Positions 45,675-54,075 of a DNA stretch of 64,000 nt are shown piece by piece. The DNA is from JAKAGZ01 sp963748105. Lineage in GTDB: Bacteria; Bacteroidota; Ignavibacteria; Ignavibacteriales; Ignavibacteriaceae. Where the stretch lies: assembly GCA_963748105.1 (NCBI GenBank), contig CAVVHP010000004.1:1-64000 (forward strand). The letters are read 5' to 3'. The position numbers and the translations under genes were made by a program. Every line of letters begins with the position of its first letter. Position 1 is the first letter of the stretch. The notes under the pieces are model-generated. The model saw nothing but the letters and a program-made list of their open reading frames with translations, did no database searches and was not told the origin of the DNA.

Positions 45675-46886
45675 TTAAGCTAACTTTGGGCGGACTTTCA
45701 GCCTGGACATCATTAGAGCAGAAATTATGCAAAAGGCAAAAGCTCCGCTCCAGAGGCTGAATGCCCCGAAATTCTCCAGTACAAGCGCACCGAGCCAGGG
45801 TCCGGCCATAAATGAAATACTGAATGACATCTGGTAAAAGCCCATATATTCACCGCGCTTTTTAGCCGGGGCAATTTCAGAGATATAGGCGGCACTGGCC
45901 GGGAAGATAATCATTTCTCCGAAAGTCCAGATTATAATGGTAATTATTAATAACGGAATAGTGTGGGCAAATGTCATTGCGCCGAACCCGACGGCCGTTA
46001 AAACGGCCCCGGTTGTAAGACTCTTTTTATAGCTCCAGGAAGAAAGATAATTGCTGAGAGGAACTTCGATCAAAATAATTAATCCGGTGTTTATGATAGT
46101 AAGCGCGCCGTAGGTCGCGGTGGAAAACCCGAGATCGTGTACAATGAATAACGGCATAGTTGACATATGCTGAAAAAAAACCATTGTGACAGGAATGAGA
46201 CCCAGAAGGAAAAAAACCAGGTGCTTGTCTTTTAATGCGCCCAGGTGTGTCGCTTCCATGCTTCCCGATTGTATGTGGGCTTCTTCGGGCTCCGTTATTT
46301 TATCCCACCGGGCTGTTGCAAGAAAGAATACGGCAATCAATGAGGTTATCCCGTCAACGTAGAAAATAAGAGAAAAGTTTATGAGTGCAAGCAATCCGCC
46401 TACTACCGGGCCAATACTCATACCGAGATTAATGGCCAGGCGGTTTAATGCGTATGCGGTTCGTCTTTGCTCAACCGGAACTACTTCCGATATTAGCGAC
46501 ATGTTAGCCGGGCGGAATGCTTCATTTATAACCGCGATTATAAAAGTAAATATTAAAATTAGATAATAACCTGAGATGAACGGGTAAACAAAAAACATCA
46601 GCCCGGTAAAAGCGAGAGATAGTTTCATAATTTTATATGAGCCGACCTTATCTGAAATTTTTCCTATTACCGGAGAGGTTACCAGGGCGCCCGCACCGTA
46701 TACGGCAAGCGTAAGTCCTGCCTCCGCGTCGCTGTAGTTAAATTGTTTTGTCATATACAACGCGAGAAACGGCAGAACCATAGTACCGGAGCGGTTTATT
46801 AATGTTGCCCAGAACAATACCCACATATTGTGGGGAAGGTTTTTCAATCCCTTCCAGGGATTTATATTTTGAAAGATTTTTGACAC
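45675..46886 (-). CDS. MFS transporter, DHA1-like efflux type
   Basis: The 403-residue protein has 12 predicted membrane helices, the loop 2-3 motif GKISDKVGSYKIMKLSLAF and GGLLALINFSLIFYVDG near the centre. IAPAKKRGEYMGFYQMSFSI and SFMAGPWLGALVLENFG are typical of drug-proton antiporters. It probably exports a small hydrophobic or antibiotic-like compound. It is divergent from the blaI-like gene, sharing the intergenic region 46887-47126 that holds BlaI-type operators, and downstream (on the minus strand) of nothing but the shared-module gene, so it may belong to the same regulon. Confidence 0.88.
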   Translation of the reverse strand: MSKIFQNINPWKGLKNLPHNMWVLFWATLINRSGTMVLPFLALYMTKQFNYSDAEAGLTLAVYGAGALVTSPVIGKISDKVGSYKIMKLSLAFTGLMFFVYPFISGYYLILIFTFIIAVINEAFRPANMSLISEVVPVEQRRTAYALNRLAINLGMSIGPVVGGLLALINFSLIFYVDGITSLIAVFFLATARWDKITEPEEAHIQSGSMEATHLGALKDKHLVFFLLGLIPVTMVFFQHMSTMPLFIVHDLGFSTATYGALTIINTGLIILIEVPLSNYLSSWSYKKSLTTGAVLTAVGFGAMTFAHTIPLLIITIIIWTFGEMIIFPASAAYISEIAPAKKRGEYMGFYQMSFSISFMAGPWLGALVLENFGAFSLWSGAFAFCIISALMMSRLKVRPKLA

Positions 46887-47015
46887 CAGAAATTATTTAA
46901 TCTGTGAAGGTCGGGAAATTTAAGAAGAAAAGCGAAATTAACAAACTTAAATTTTTGCTTAAAACTCGGTTGTATTGTCCCGATTTAAATCCGATCAACA
47001 CGAAAAACGCCCTTC

Positions 47016-47031
47016 TACGAAAATCCTCGTA
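47016..47031. promoter_or_regulatory. BlaI-type operator 1
   Basis: TACGAAAATCCTCGTA is a dyad TACGA-N6-TCGTA. It ends nine bases before the -35 hexamer of the blaI-like promoter and is also 130 bases upstream of the divergent MFS gene. Confidence 0.72.
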
Positions 47032-47039
47032 TTTTGTCC

Positions 47040-47068
47040 TTGACACAGGAAAACAATTCTATTATATT
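47040..47068 (+). promoter_or_regulatory. Consensus sigma-70 promoter of the blaI-like operon
   Basis: TTGACA (47040-47045), 17-base spacer, TATATT (47063-47068). Both hexamers and the spacing fit the general bacterial consensus. It is bracketed by two BlaI-type operators, the arrangement of a repressor-blocked promoter. Confidence 0.82.
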
Positions 47069-47073
47069 GTTTC

Positions 47074-47089
47074 TACGAAGGTTGTCGTA
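47074..47089. promoter_or_regulatory. BlaI-type operator 2
   Basis: TACGAAGGTTGTCGTA is the second TACGA-N6-TCGTA dyad, overlapping the expected transcription start, 37 bases upstream of the ATG. The two dyads are centred 58 bases apart. Confidence 0.72.
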
Positions 47090-47126
47090 CTTGATCCGTT
47101 GCTAAAAATAATCACAGGGAAGAGAA

Positions 47127-47516
47127 ATGAAAAAGAATAAAAGCCCCAAACCAACTGAGGCGGAACTAGAGATACTTCAGGTATTGTGGGAAAACGGGCC
47201 TTCAACTGTTAGGTTTATAAACGATAAAATGAACCGGAAGAAAAATGTAGGTTATACAACCACACTTAAGATTATGCAGATTATGGCGGAGAAAAATCTT
47301 GTTACACGCGATGAAGAGAACAGAAGCCACATTTATGCAGCCGCATACAGGAAGGATGAAACCCAGAAAGTGCTGCTTGATAAATTTCTTGAAACGGCTT
47401 TCGGCGGTTCAGCCGGCAGACTTGTAATGCAGGTATTGGGAAACAGTAAAACTTCTAAAGAAGAGATCAGGGAAATAAGAGAATTCCTTGATAAAATGGA
47501 AAGAGGGAAAAAATGA
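47127..47516 (+). CDS. BlaI/MecI-family transcriptional repressor
   Basis: The 129-residue protein has the BlaI winged helix: PTEAELEILQVLWENGPSTV, NDKMNRKKNVGYTTTLKIMQ, AEKNLVTRDEENRSHIYAAA and the helical dimerisation tail (LVMQVLGNSKTSKEEIREIR). The family represses beta-lactamase and other envelope-stress genes until its partner M56 protease is activated. Its own promoter carries two dyads, implying autoregulation. The stop overlaps the start of the M56 gene by four bases (ATGA), so the two are translationally coupled. Confidence 0.92.
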   Translation: MKKNKSPKPTEAELEILQVLWENGPSTVRFINDKMNRKKNVGYTTTLKIMQIMAEKNLVTRDEENRSHIYAAAYRKDETQKVLLDKFLETAFGGSAGRLVMQVLGNSKTSKEEIREIREFLDKMERGKK

Positions 47517-49393
47517 TTTTAATAGATAAAATATTGCCGGACAGCATAATTTATTCTCTTGGGTGGACAATTATTCATTCACTATGGCAGGGTGCATTAA
47601 TTGCACTGCTTCTTTTTTCCTTTTTCACACTTGTAAAAAGTTCTTCCACACTAAAAGCAAAAGTTTCAGTTATTGCGTTTGGGTTAATGGTAGTTTCATT
47701 CATCATAACCTTTTCAATTGAGTTTGCAACATATAATGGAGAAACAACCGTAAGTGTTTTGCAGTCTGAGGTCATAAGAACAGAACCGGCTGAAGGCGGC
47801 CAGATATTGCCGGTGAATACATCCGGAGAACAAAACTTACCTGTATTTGAACAAGCAGTACAAATAAAAAACATTCTGGTGGAAAATATTTCCTTGTTGG
47901 CAATGTTCTGGTTTGCCGGTCTTATCATTTTCACTTTCCAGCTTTTCGGCGGGCTTTATCTAACAAGGAAATTAAAATTTAACGGAACTTCCTTCGTTCC
48001 CGCCGAATGGCAGAACAAAGTAAATTCATTTCGCTACAAACTAAAAATATCGAAGCCGGTCCGAATGCTGGAATCAAATAAAATAACTATTCCAATTGTT
48101 ATTGGATACCTAAAACCGGTTATCCTGTTGCCTGTCGGTATGCTTACGGGTTTACCCGCCTCACAACTTGAGGCAATTATTATACACGAACTGGCGCACA
48201 TTTACAGGAATGATTATTTGATAAATATTCTTCAGTCAGCCGGTGAAATAATATTATTCTATCATCCGGCAGCATGGTGGATTTCGCACAAAATAAGAAT
48301 CGAAAGAGAGAACAGCTGCGATGATATCGCCGTTTCAATCTGCGGGGATAAATTAGTATTCGCAAAAGCGCTGGCACACCTTGAGGAGGTAAAAATGAGA
48401 AACAGGAAATTTGCACTCGCCGTTAAAAACAGTAGGTCTGTGCTGGGAAGAGTAAAAAGACTTTTTAATACAGGACAAAAGGAATTAACATTATCTGAAA
48501 AATCTATATCAATGATTCTTGTTATTACACTGATTATGAGCGCGACAGTCTTTGCGTCGGTTTCATTCCATTCCGGACAAAAACCAATTAAAAAAAATCA
48601 AGCAGCTATTATTCAGGATTCCACATGGAAAAGAGGGAGTTTCCAATTCAACAATAATAAAATGAATGTGAAAATGAATAAAGGAAAAAAGGGAGAATTA
48701 TTCATTAACGGCAAAAGAATTCCCGCGAATGAATTTGCTAAATATAAAAAAGTTGTAGAACAGACACTCGATACATTAAATATTAATGTTCCGGAACCAC
48801 TCCCGCTACCCGAGTTTGCCGGAATACCCGGGCCTCCACCTGCTGCCCCATTGCCGGAAAAAGCTCCAATGAAATTTCGGGATGTATTGCCACCTTCACC
48901 ACCACTGATTCCTGAAAAGGACATTTTACCTGATTTGCCGCCGGTCCCACCAAAAGTTCCTGAAGAAATAAGAGAACCGGGATTTCCGGTAATTGAACCA
49001 GACTCAACAGATCTAATGAGAATAAAGGAAGAAAAACGGCATCTGCAAAAACTGCAGGGAGAAATGGATAAGGAAAGGGAAAGGATGAAGGAAATGAAAG
49101 ATAGGATGAAAGTAAGAGAAATGGCACTGCGGAAAAAAACCAGAGAACTCAAAGAGAGATCAATGGAATTAAAGAGAAAGAATGAACATTTCATCGAAAG
49201 CTTGACAATGGAACTGGTAAAAAATGGTATCATTAAAGAAGGTGAAAAATTCAGTATGAAATTTTCTAATAATGAATTAATAATTAACGGGGAAATGCAA
49301 TCTGATGAGATGTTAAGAACGGCAAAGAATCTTTATAAAAAAGCCTGGGGAAATAATATGAAAGATAATTCCACCTTTGAAATAAATCATTAA
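47513..49393 (+). CDS. M56-family membrane metallopeptidase (BlaR1-like) with a non-PBP periplasmic sensor
   Basis: The 626-residue protein has membrane segments at about residues 10-42, 50-72, 127-150 and 333-352 and the zinc motif HELAH at 225-229 (IIIHELAHIYRNDYL), with Glu further on in ENSCDD. BlaR1 of staphylococci continues with a penicillin-binding domain; here residues 355-626 have instead module 1 (GKKGELFINGKRIPANEFAK, about 390-420), a proline-rich section (427-497), a coiled coil (500-558, MKEMKDRMKVREMALRKKTR) and module 2 (GEKFSMKFSNNELIINGEMQ, 565-615). Modules 1 and 2 recur in the secreted protein at 44624-45531. It is expected to cleave or trigger cleavage of the BlaI-like repressor. 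Confidence 0.9.
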   Translation: MILIDKILPDSIIYSLGWTIIHSLWQGALIALLLFSFFTLVKSSSTLKAKVSVIAFGLMVVSFIITFSIEFATYNGETTVSVLQSEVIRTEPAEGGQILPVNTSGEQNLPVFEQAVQIKNILVENISLLAMFWFAGLIIFTFQLFGGLYLTRKLKFNGTSFVPAEWQNKVNSFRYKLKISKPVRMLESNKITIPIVIGYLKPVILLPVGMLTGLPASQLEAIIIHELAHIYRNDYLINILQSAGEIILFYHPAAWWISHKIRIERENSCDDIAVSICGDKLVFAKALAHLEEVKMRNRKFALAVKNSRSVLGRVKRLFNTGQKELTLSEKSISMILVITLIMSATVFASVSFHSGQKPIKKNQAAIIQDSTWKRGSFQFNNNKMNVKMNKGKKGELFINGKRIPANEFAKYKKVVEQTLDTLNINVPEPLPLPEFAGIPGPPPAAPLPEKAPMKFRDVLPPSPPLIPEKDILPDLPPVPPKVPEEIREPGFPVIEPDSTDLMRIKEEKRHLQKLQGEMDKERERMKEMKDRMKVREMALRKKTRELKERSMELKRKNEHFIESLTMELVKNGIIKEGEKFSMKFSNNELIINGEMQSDEMLRTAKNLYKKAWGNNMKDNSTFEINH

Positions 49394-49408
49394 TATATCA
49401 GAGGTATA

Positions 49409-50521
49409 ATGAATATAAATAACCGGGCCACATTAATTTTACTAGTTGCTGCTCTTGCCTTACCTTTGAAAGCACAACTCAGGCCCAAACCGCAATTCCG
49501 TTTTGAGAATAATTCCCGTGAGCTTGCTTCATACCTTGATTCTGTAAGTAATTTCAAGGAGCCCGGTTTTGTTTTGGCAGTTCTTCACGGTGATAAAGTT
49601 CTGTTGCAAAAATATTGTGGGGTTGCTTCAATGGATACTCAGCAACCTATCTCAGAAAGGACTATGTTTTATTCGGCTTCGATTGGGAAAACATTTACAT
49701 CCGCGGCGATATTAAAACTTAAAAAGACAGGTAAACTGAAACTCCAGGACAAAATTTCAAAATATTTTCTCAATCTGTCATCGTGTACAAGAGATATTAG
49801 AATTTTTAATCTACTTAACCACACCTCAGGTTTGCCCGATTTTTATGATGTGTTGGGAGAAGACGTAAAAACACTTTCCAATGATTATGTATTAAAATTT
49901 GCCGGAAACATTGATAGTCTTTTATTTGAACCGGGGACCGATTATTCATACAGCAATACAGCATATGTTCTGCTGGCAAAAATCATTGAGAAAATTTCAG
50001 GAATGTCGTATGCAGGTTTTCTTAAAAAAACTTTTTTAATACCTCTTAGAATGACATCCACTATTGTATATGACGATACCAAACCGGGGGTTCAAAATCG
50101 TGCAGTTGGTTATAGTAAAGAGAATGGAAAGTTTTTTAAGAATGACTATAACGGGATAACAACAACCGGTTCGGGGGGAATTTATATAAATCTTCCAGAT
50201 ATGGAAAAATGGTTGCTTGCACTTCGTTCAAACAAAGTACTGAATCCGCAAATGTTAGAGATGGTATTAAGACCACCGTTCACCCTTTCGGGGCAAAAAT
50301 CCTACATGGCAATGGGATGGTTTGATGAGACTTTTGGCCGCAAAACGCCGGAAGTTGAAGGACTGACTTCTTATGCTGCAATAGGAGTACTTCGTGGATA
50401 CAGAGCTGTACTTCAGTTTTTCCCTGACTATGATCTCTCATATATATTGTTAAGTAATACTGGTGATTTTCCAGTACGAAGCAGTAAAATTGCGGGGACC
50501 TATCTTAAAAAAATAAATTAA
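49409..50521 (+). CDS. Serine hydrolase, class C beta-lactamase-like, altered third motif
   Basis: The 370-residue protein has a signal peptide (TLILLVAALALPLKAQ) and a beta-lactamase-like domain: SxxK in YSASIGKTFTSAAI, LLNHTSGLPDFYDV and YxN in YSYSNTAYVLLAKIIEKISG. The third motif, HxG in relatives (HFGG in the protein at 23.3 kb), reads AIGVLRGYRAVLQFFPDYDL here: the His is replaced by Ala. That may abolish beta-lactamase activity or leave an esterase or peptidase. It follows the M56 gene by 15 bases and should be induced with it. Other family roles include penicillin-recognising DD-peptidases. Confidence 0.88.
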   Translation: MNINNRATLILLVAALALPLKAQLRPKPQFRFENNSRELASYLDSVSNFKEPGFVLAVLHGDKVLLQKYCGVASMDTQQPISERTMFYSASIGKTFTSAAILKLKKTGKLKLQDKISKYFLNLSSCTRDIRIFNLLNHTSGLPDFYDVLGEDVKTLSNDYVLKFAGNIDSLLFEPGTDYSYSNTAYVLLAKIIEKISGMSYAGFLKKTFLIPLRMTSTIVYDDTKPGVQNRAVGYSKENGKFFKNDYNGITTTGSGGIYINLPDMEKWLLALRSNKVLNPQMLEMVLRPPFTLSGQKSYMAMGWFDETFGRKTPEVEGLTSYAAIGVLRGYRAVLQFFPDYDLSYILLSNTGDFPVRSSKIAGTYLKKIN

Positions 50522-50747
50522 AGCATATATAAATAACAAATCTTTATAACCTGAATAGTCCTTAATTTATCATGTATATATTTCATTTAATAAAACTAAA
50601 GAGATTTATTAAAGTGTGTGAGGAAATGATATGAACGATAAGGCAACCTATCAGATGAGCAAGTAATATTTAAACAGGAAATATTAAAGAATCCAAAAAC
50701 ATATTATAATAATGTAAAGCGGCCATGCAGGCCGCCTTTCTTATTTC
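50522..50747. terminator. Convergent intergenic region with GCGGCC-ATGCA-GGCCGC terminator
   Basis: The hairpin at 50719-50735 has a perfect 6-bp GC stem with AAAG before and CTTTCTTATTT after, so it can end both the serine hydrolase (+) and the asparaginase (-) transcripts. The rest of the region is AT-rich with nothing recognised. Confidence 0.65.
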
Positions 50748-51734
50748 CTAACCTTCATAATGTTTAACATCAATTAATTGATTCTTTCCATCGGCGTACA
50801 AAGCGTACTGGAATCCTATTTTAAGTGCGTAACCGCCGACATCGCCGTTTCTATTTAAAGCTATAAAACCGACCTGGAGATCGTTGTATGTCATGTGTTT
50901 TGCCATAATTCTTTCAACCGCCATTTTGCAGGCCTCGCCGGGTGTTTTGCCGGAACGCATTAATTCCACCACCAGGTAACTTCCGCATGTTCTCATTACT
51001 GCTTCCCCAACACCGGTTGAAGCGGCTCCGCCGACTTCATTGTCAACATAAAGCCCGGCCCCCAAAATGGGTGAGTCTCCCACCCGCCCATGTATTTTAT
51101 AAGCAAGACCGCTGGTTGTACATGCGCCTGAAAGATTTCCGCTATTGTCCAGAGCAACCATACCGATAGTGTCGTGGTTTTCTTCCCCAACAGGAATGTA
51201 ATTATTTTTCTTTTTCCAGTTTTCCCACGCCTTCCTTGATCCTTCGGTTAAAAGGTTCTGTTTCTTAAAGCCATTCTGCAAGGCGAACTCTAAAGCACCT
51301 TCACCAACGAGCATAACGTGTGGCGTTTTTTCCATAACAAGTCTTGCGACGGAAATAGGATTCATAATATGTTCAATGCATCCCACTGAACCGCCGTTTA
51401 AATTTTCATCCATTATGCAGGCGTCAAGAGTCACGTGCCCGTCTCTATCAGGCAAACCGCCGTAACCGACGCTTGTTATCTTCGGATCCGATTCAGTTAC
51501 GCGCACACCCTTTTCAACTGCGTCAAGAGCTCGGCCGTTTGCGCTGAGAATTTCCCATGCGGCCGCGTTGGCCGGCATACCATGATTCCAGGTTGAAATC
51601 ACCACGGGTTTGCGGCGAGGCGACATTTTTATTGATGCAGCTTTTTCCGGTTTTGAAAATGCAGGACGTATACCGAACATTGCCGCTGCGGATGCAAGGA
51701 CAGAACTTAAAATGAATTTTTTTCGGGAAATCAT
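50748..51734 (-). CDS. Glycosylasparaginase / N-terminal-nucleophile asparaginase, secreted
   Basis: The 328-residue protein starts MISRKKFILSSVLASAAAMF, a Tat-like signal (SRKKFI), and belongs to the aspartylglucosaminidase branch: VVISTWNHGMPANAAAWEIL, the autoproteolysis site with nucleophile Thr in HDTIGMVALDNSGNLSGACT, RVGDSPILGAGLYVDN and GSYLVVELMRSGKTPGEAC. It should self-cleave before that Thr and hydrolyse N4-(beta-GlcNAc)-asparagine or related amides outside the cytoplasm, feeding glycan degradation. Flavobacterial glycosylasparaginase is similar in size. It is a single gene. Confidence 0.93.
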   Translation of the reverse strand: MISRKKFILSSVLASAAAMFGIRPAFSKPEKAASIKMSPRRKPVVISTWNHGMPANAAAWEILSANGRALDAVEKGVRVTESDPKITSVGYGGLPDRDGHVTLDACIMDENLNGGSVGCIEHIMNPISVARLVMEKTPHVMLVGEGALEFALQNGFKKQNLLTEGSRKAWENWKKKNNYIPVGEENHDTIGMVALDNSGNLSGACTTSGLAYKIHGRVGDSPILGAGLYVDNEVGGAASTGVGEAVMRTCGSYLVVELMRSGKTPGEACKMAVERIMAKHMTYNDLQVGFIALNRNGDVGGYALKIGFQYALYADGKNQLIDVKHYEG

Positions 51735-51821
51735 TTTTGCCCCAAGTATAATAATGAAAAATTTAGTTGATCCTGAAACAAACCTGCTTTGCGGGTCTCT
51801 TCAGAATGGCAAAATTTTTAA

Positions 51822-52784
51822 CTAATTGTTTATTTGTGAAATAATTTCAGAAAGTTTTTCATCACTTTCCTTATTGAACCATGTTTCCAGAAGCCTGTAA
51901 GCAATAGAATAACTTGTGGGGTTTCTAAGAGTTTTATTTTTCAATTTTTCTACAATATTTTCCCTGGTCATCCACTTTGCATCTTCAAGTTCACTGTCGT
52001 GCATAGTGATTTTTTCCGTAACAGCTCTGGCAAAAAATCCGAGCATGATCGATCCGGGAAAAGGCCAGGGCTGAGCCGAAAAATAAGTGATGTCATCTAG
52101 TTCAATTCCCGTCTCTTCGTATGTTTCCCTCGCTACGGCAGATTCAAGACTCTCCCCGGGTTCAACGAATCCCGCGACCAGCGCGTACTGCCCCTCTCTC
52201 CAGTGAGGCTGGCGAACCAAAAGACATTTATCATCCTTGTAAATTAATGTAATTATAGCCGGGTCGGTTCGCGGGAAACTCCTGTGACTGCAATCAGGAT
52301 TTGAGCAGTCCATTTTGTGTCCGGTATATGCAAGTTGTGTTTTACTTCCACATTTTCCGCAAAAAAGATGGTGAGACTGCCAATTGTTAAGAGCATTGGC
52401 ATAAGAAAGCAGGGCAGCTTCATCTTTGTCAAGAAGCGCCGCATATTTTCTAATCGAAACAAAATTGCCAAAACCGTAAAATGCTTTTTCATTGTCAGGA
52501 TCAGAGTTGTCAAGAGAAAGTGAAAAATAAATCTTACCATTTAATTCGCCGAGTAGTGTAGGCCGCATATCAACGGGTGAATATTTTAATAAATGTTCTC
52601 TTTTCAAAAAAACAACCTGGGGATCAGAAGAAAAATTAATCAGGTTTTTTCCCTGCCAGAGAGGAATAAAGAAGGTTTCCGTTTTTTTTAATTTCTCTTT
52701 TATCCAACTCTCATCATTTCTTTTTTCCGCAAGCCTGTTCAGGTTTTCAGAAGCAAAAAAATTATCAGAAGATTTGTTCCGCAT
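51822..52784 (-). CDS. nudC: NAD(+) diphosphatase NudC
   Basis: The 320-residue Nudix hydrolase cleaves NADH/NAD+ to NMN(H) and AMP and in other bacteria removes NAD caps from RNA. The zinc ribbon uses Cys142, Cys145, Cys160 and Cys165 (FCGKCG, DCSNPDC). The Nudix box GFVEPGESLESAVARETYEE TG starts at 205, and SAQPWPFPGS at 236-245 is the NADH-pyrophosphatase signature. The N-terminal NUDIX-like domain is present. It is followed by the DUF3298 gene 14 bases upstream on the same strand, not obviously linked in function. Confidence 0.95.
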   Translation of the reverse strand: MRNKSSDNFFASENLNRLAEKRNDESWIKEKLKKTETFFIPLWQGKNLINFSSDPQVVFLKREHLLKYSPVDMRPTLLGELNGKIYFSLSLDNSDPDNEKAFYGFGNFVSIRKYAALLDKDEAALLSYANALNNWQSHHLFCGKCGSKTQLAYTGHKMDCSNPDCSHRSFPRTDPAIITLIYKDDKCLLVRQPHWREGQYALVAGFVEPGESLESAVARETYEETGIELDDITYFSAQPWPFPGSIMLGFFARAVTEKITMHDSELEDAKWMTRENIVEKLKNKTLRNPTSYSIAYRLLETWFNKESDEKLSEIISQINN

Positions 52785-52798
52785 TATAAATACAAAAA

Positions 52799-53998
52799 TT
52801 ATTTAATAAATTTTCCGAGCAGGCCGTCAGGCTTGATTATGTCTTTTATTTCAGAATAGGGGATAGTGATTTCAGGGGCTCCCAGAGCGTATGCAGCTAC
52901 CTCATAAGGATTGAATTGAAAAGTTACAGCATATCGGCTGAAAGAATAATTATCATTTAATTTAAAAACGCCATTATGGAAATAAAATCCGGCTTTTTCA
53001 AGGTTTCCATTTTCCGGTATTTTATAAAGTTTTCTAAATTTTTTTTCGGCAATTTTATTAAGTACTGATTCATAATTGCCTTTAAATACATCACTTAGTT
53101 TAATTTCCTTGCCGCTGTGCAAATCAAAATTGTTAAAACTGAAGTTAGTATTTGGATGTGCACCGCCCTCATATGTAGAAACTGTTTCCCGAGTTGATAA
53201 AATATTTTCAGAATTGTTTAGAATATTTATTTCATACAAATTGTTGTAATAAATATTCCTGCCCATTTTCATATTTTTAGAATCTTCATTGTCCTTGTCG
53301 TATCTATAGAAGAAATCTGTCAACATTTCATCATAATCATTAAAGGGTTTGGCATCAGGTGAAGAATAATTGCTTTTTAAAAGCGATGTAGAAAGATATT
53401 TGTTTATCTCTTTTTGAACAGAATTCTTTTTAGAGTTAATCATTGTGGGGTGAGCAATTGTAATTTCAGCAAAGCCTTTTTTACCGGCCTCTCCTTGCGG
53501 AATTTTTTTGTGATAGGAAATAATTTCGAACTCTGAGCTCCCTTCGGGATATTTTTCAACAAGATCGAAATCCATTTTCACATCTGAGCCAGGCTTGTCC
53601 CAGGTTCCTTTGATTTCATTTTCAGAAATAAAAGAACCATTAAAAATACCTGCCACATCAGGATCGTAATAATTATCAAATCCTTTGCCGGCTTCAATAA
53701 AGAATTTTCCCTTTTGGGTTATGTTACTTTTAAAGGAAAAAGGTATTGGCTGAAGTGAGTCAGCATAATGATAATTTCCCAATAGTGTTGTATCAATTCT
53801 CATCAGGTTCATTACAATCTTTTTCTTTCCGATTGTGCCTTCAAATCTTTTATAAAATGAATTCTGTAGTTGTACGCCAGATGTTAAATTTTGTCCTGAA
53901 TTTGATTTGACCGTTTTATTGCCGGGGGACTTTCTTTCGCAGGCAACAATTAATATTACTAATGAAATAAATACAAAAAACAAAAGCCTTGCTTTCAT
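52799..53998 (-). CDS. DUF3298 lipoprotein, RsiV/PdaC-like
   Basis: Starting at the ATG at 53998, the protein of about 399 residues has a lipobox (VILIVACER). The middle contains EITIAHPTMINSKKNSVQKE, and the C-terminus is DUF4163/DUF3298: STYEGGAHPNTNFSFNNFDL, SGKEIKLSDVFKGNYESVLN and YSFSRYAVTFQFNPYEVAAY. In Bacillus, domains of this kind occur in the anti-sigma factor RsiV, which binds lysozyme, and in the peptidoglycan deacetylase PdaC. The role here is unknown; a cell-wall ligand-binding lipoprotein is the best guess. Confidence 0.85.
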   Translation of the reverse strand: MKARLLFFVFISLVILIVACERKSPGNKTVKSNSGQNLTSGVQLQNSFYKRFEGTIGKKKIVMNLMRIDTTLLGNYHYADSLQPIPFSFKSNITQKGKFFIEAGKGFDNYYDPDVAGIFNGSFISENEIKGTWDKPGSDVKMDFDLVEKYPEGSSEFEIISYHKKIPQGEAGKKGFAEITIAHPTMINSKKNSVQKEINKYLSTSLLKSNYSSPDAKPFNDYDEMLTDFFYRYDKDNEDSKNMKMGRNIYYNNLYEINILNNSENILSTRETVSTYEGGAHPNTNFSFNNFDLHSGKEIKLSDVFKGNYESVLNKIAEKKFRKLYKIPENGNLEKAGFYFHNGVFKLNDNYSFSRYAVTFQFNPYEVAAYALGAPEITIPYSEIKDIIKPDGLLGKFIK

Positions 53999-54075
53999 AA
54001 CATGTCTCACGTATTGGGAATAGATTGATTATAAAAGATAACAAATAAATCTAAAAATTATTGGTCATTATTTAT

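Noticed and set aside
48613..49233. Long minus-strand open frame across the M56 gene
   Set aside because: It is the reverse complement of the proline-rich and coiled-coil coding region (low-complexity), while the plus strand carries the HELAH peptidase motif and operon context.
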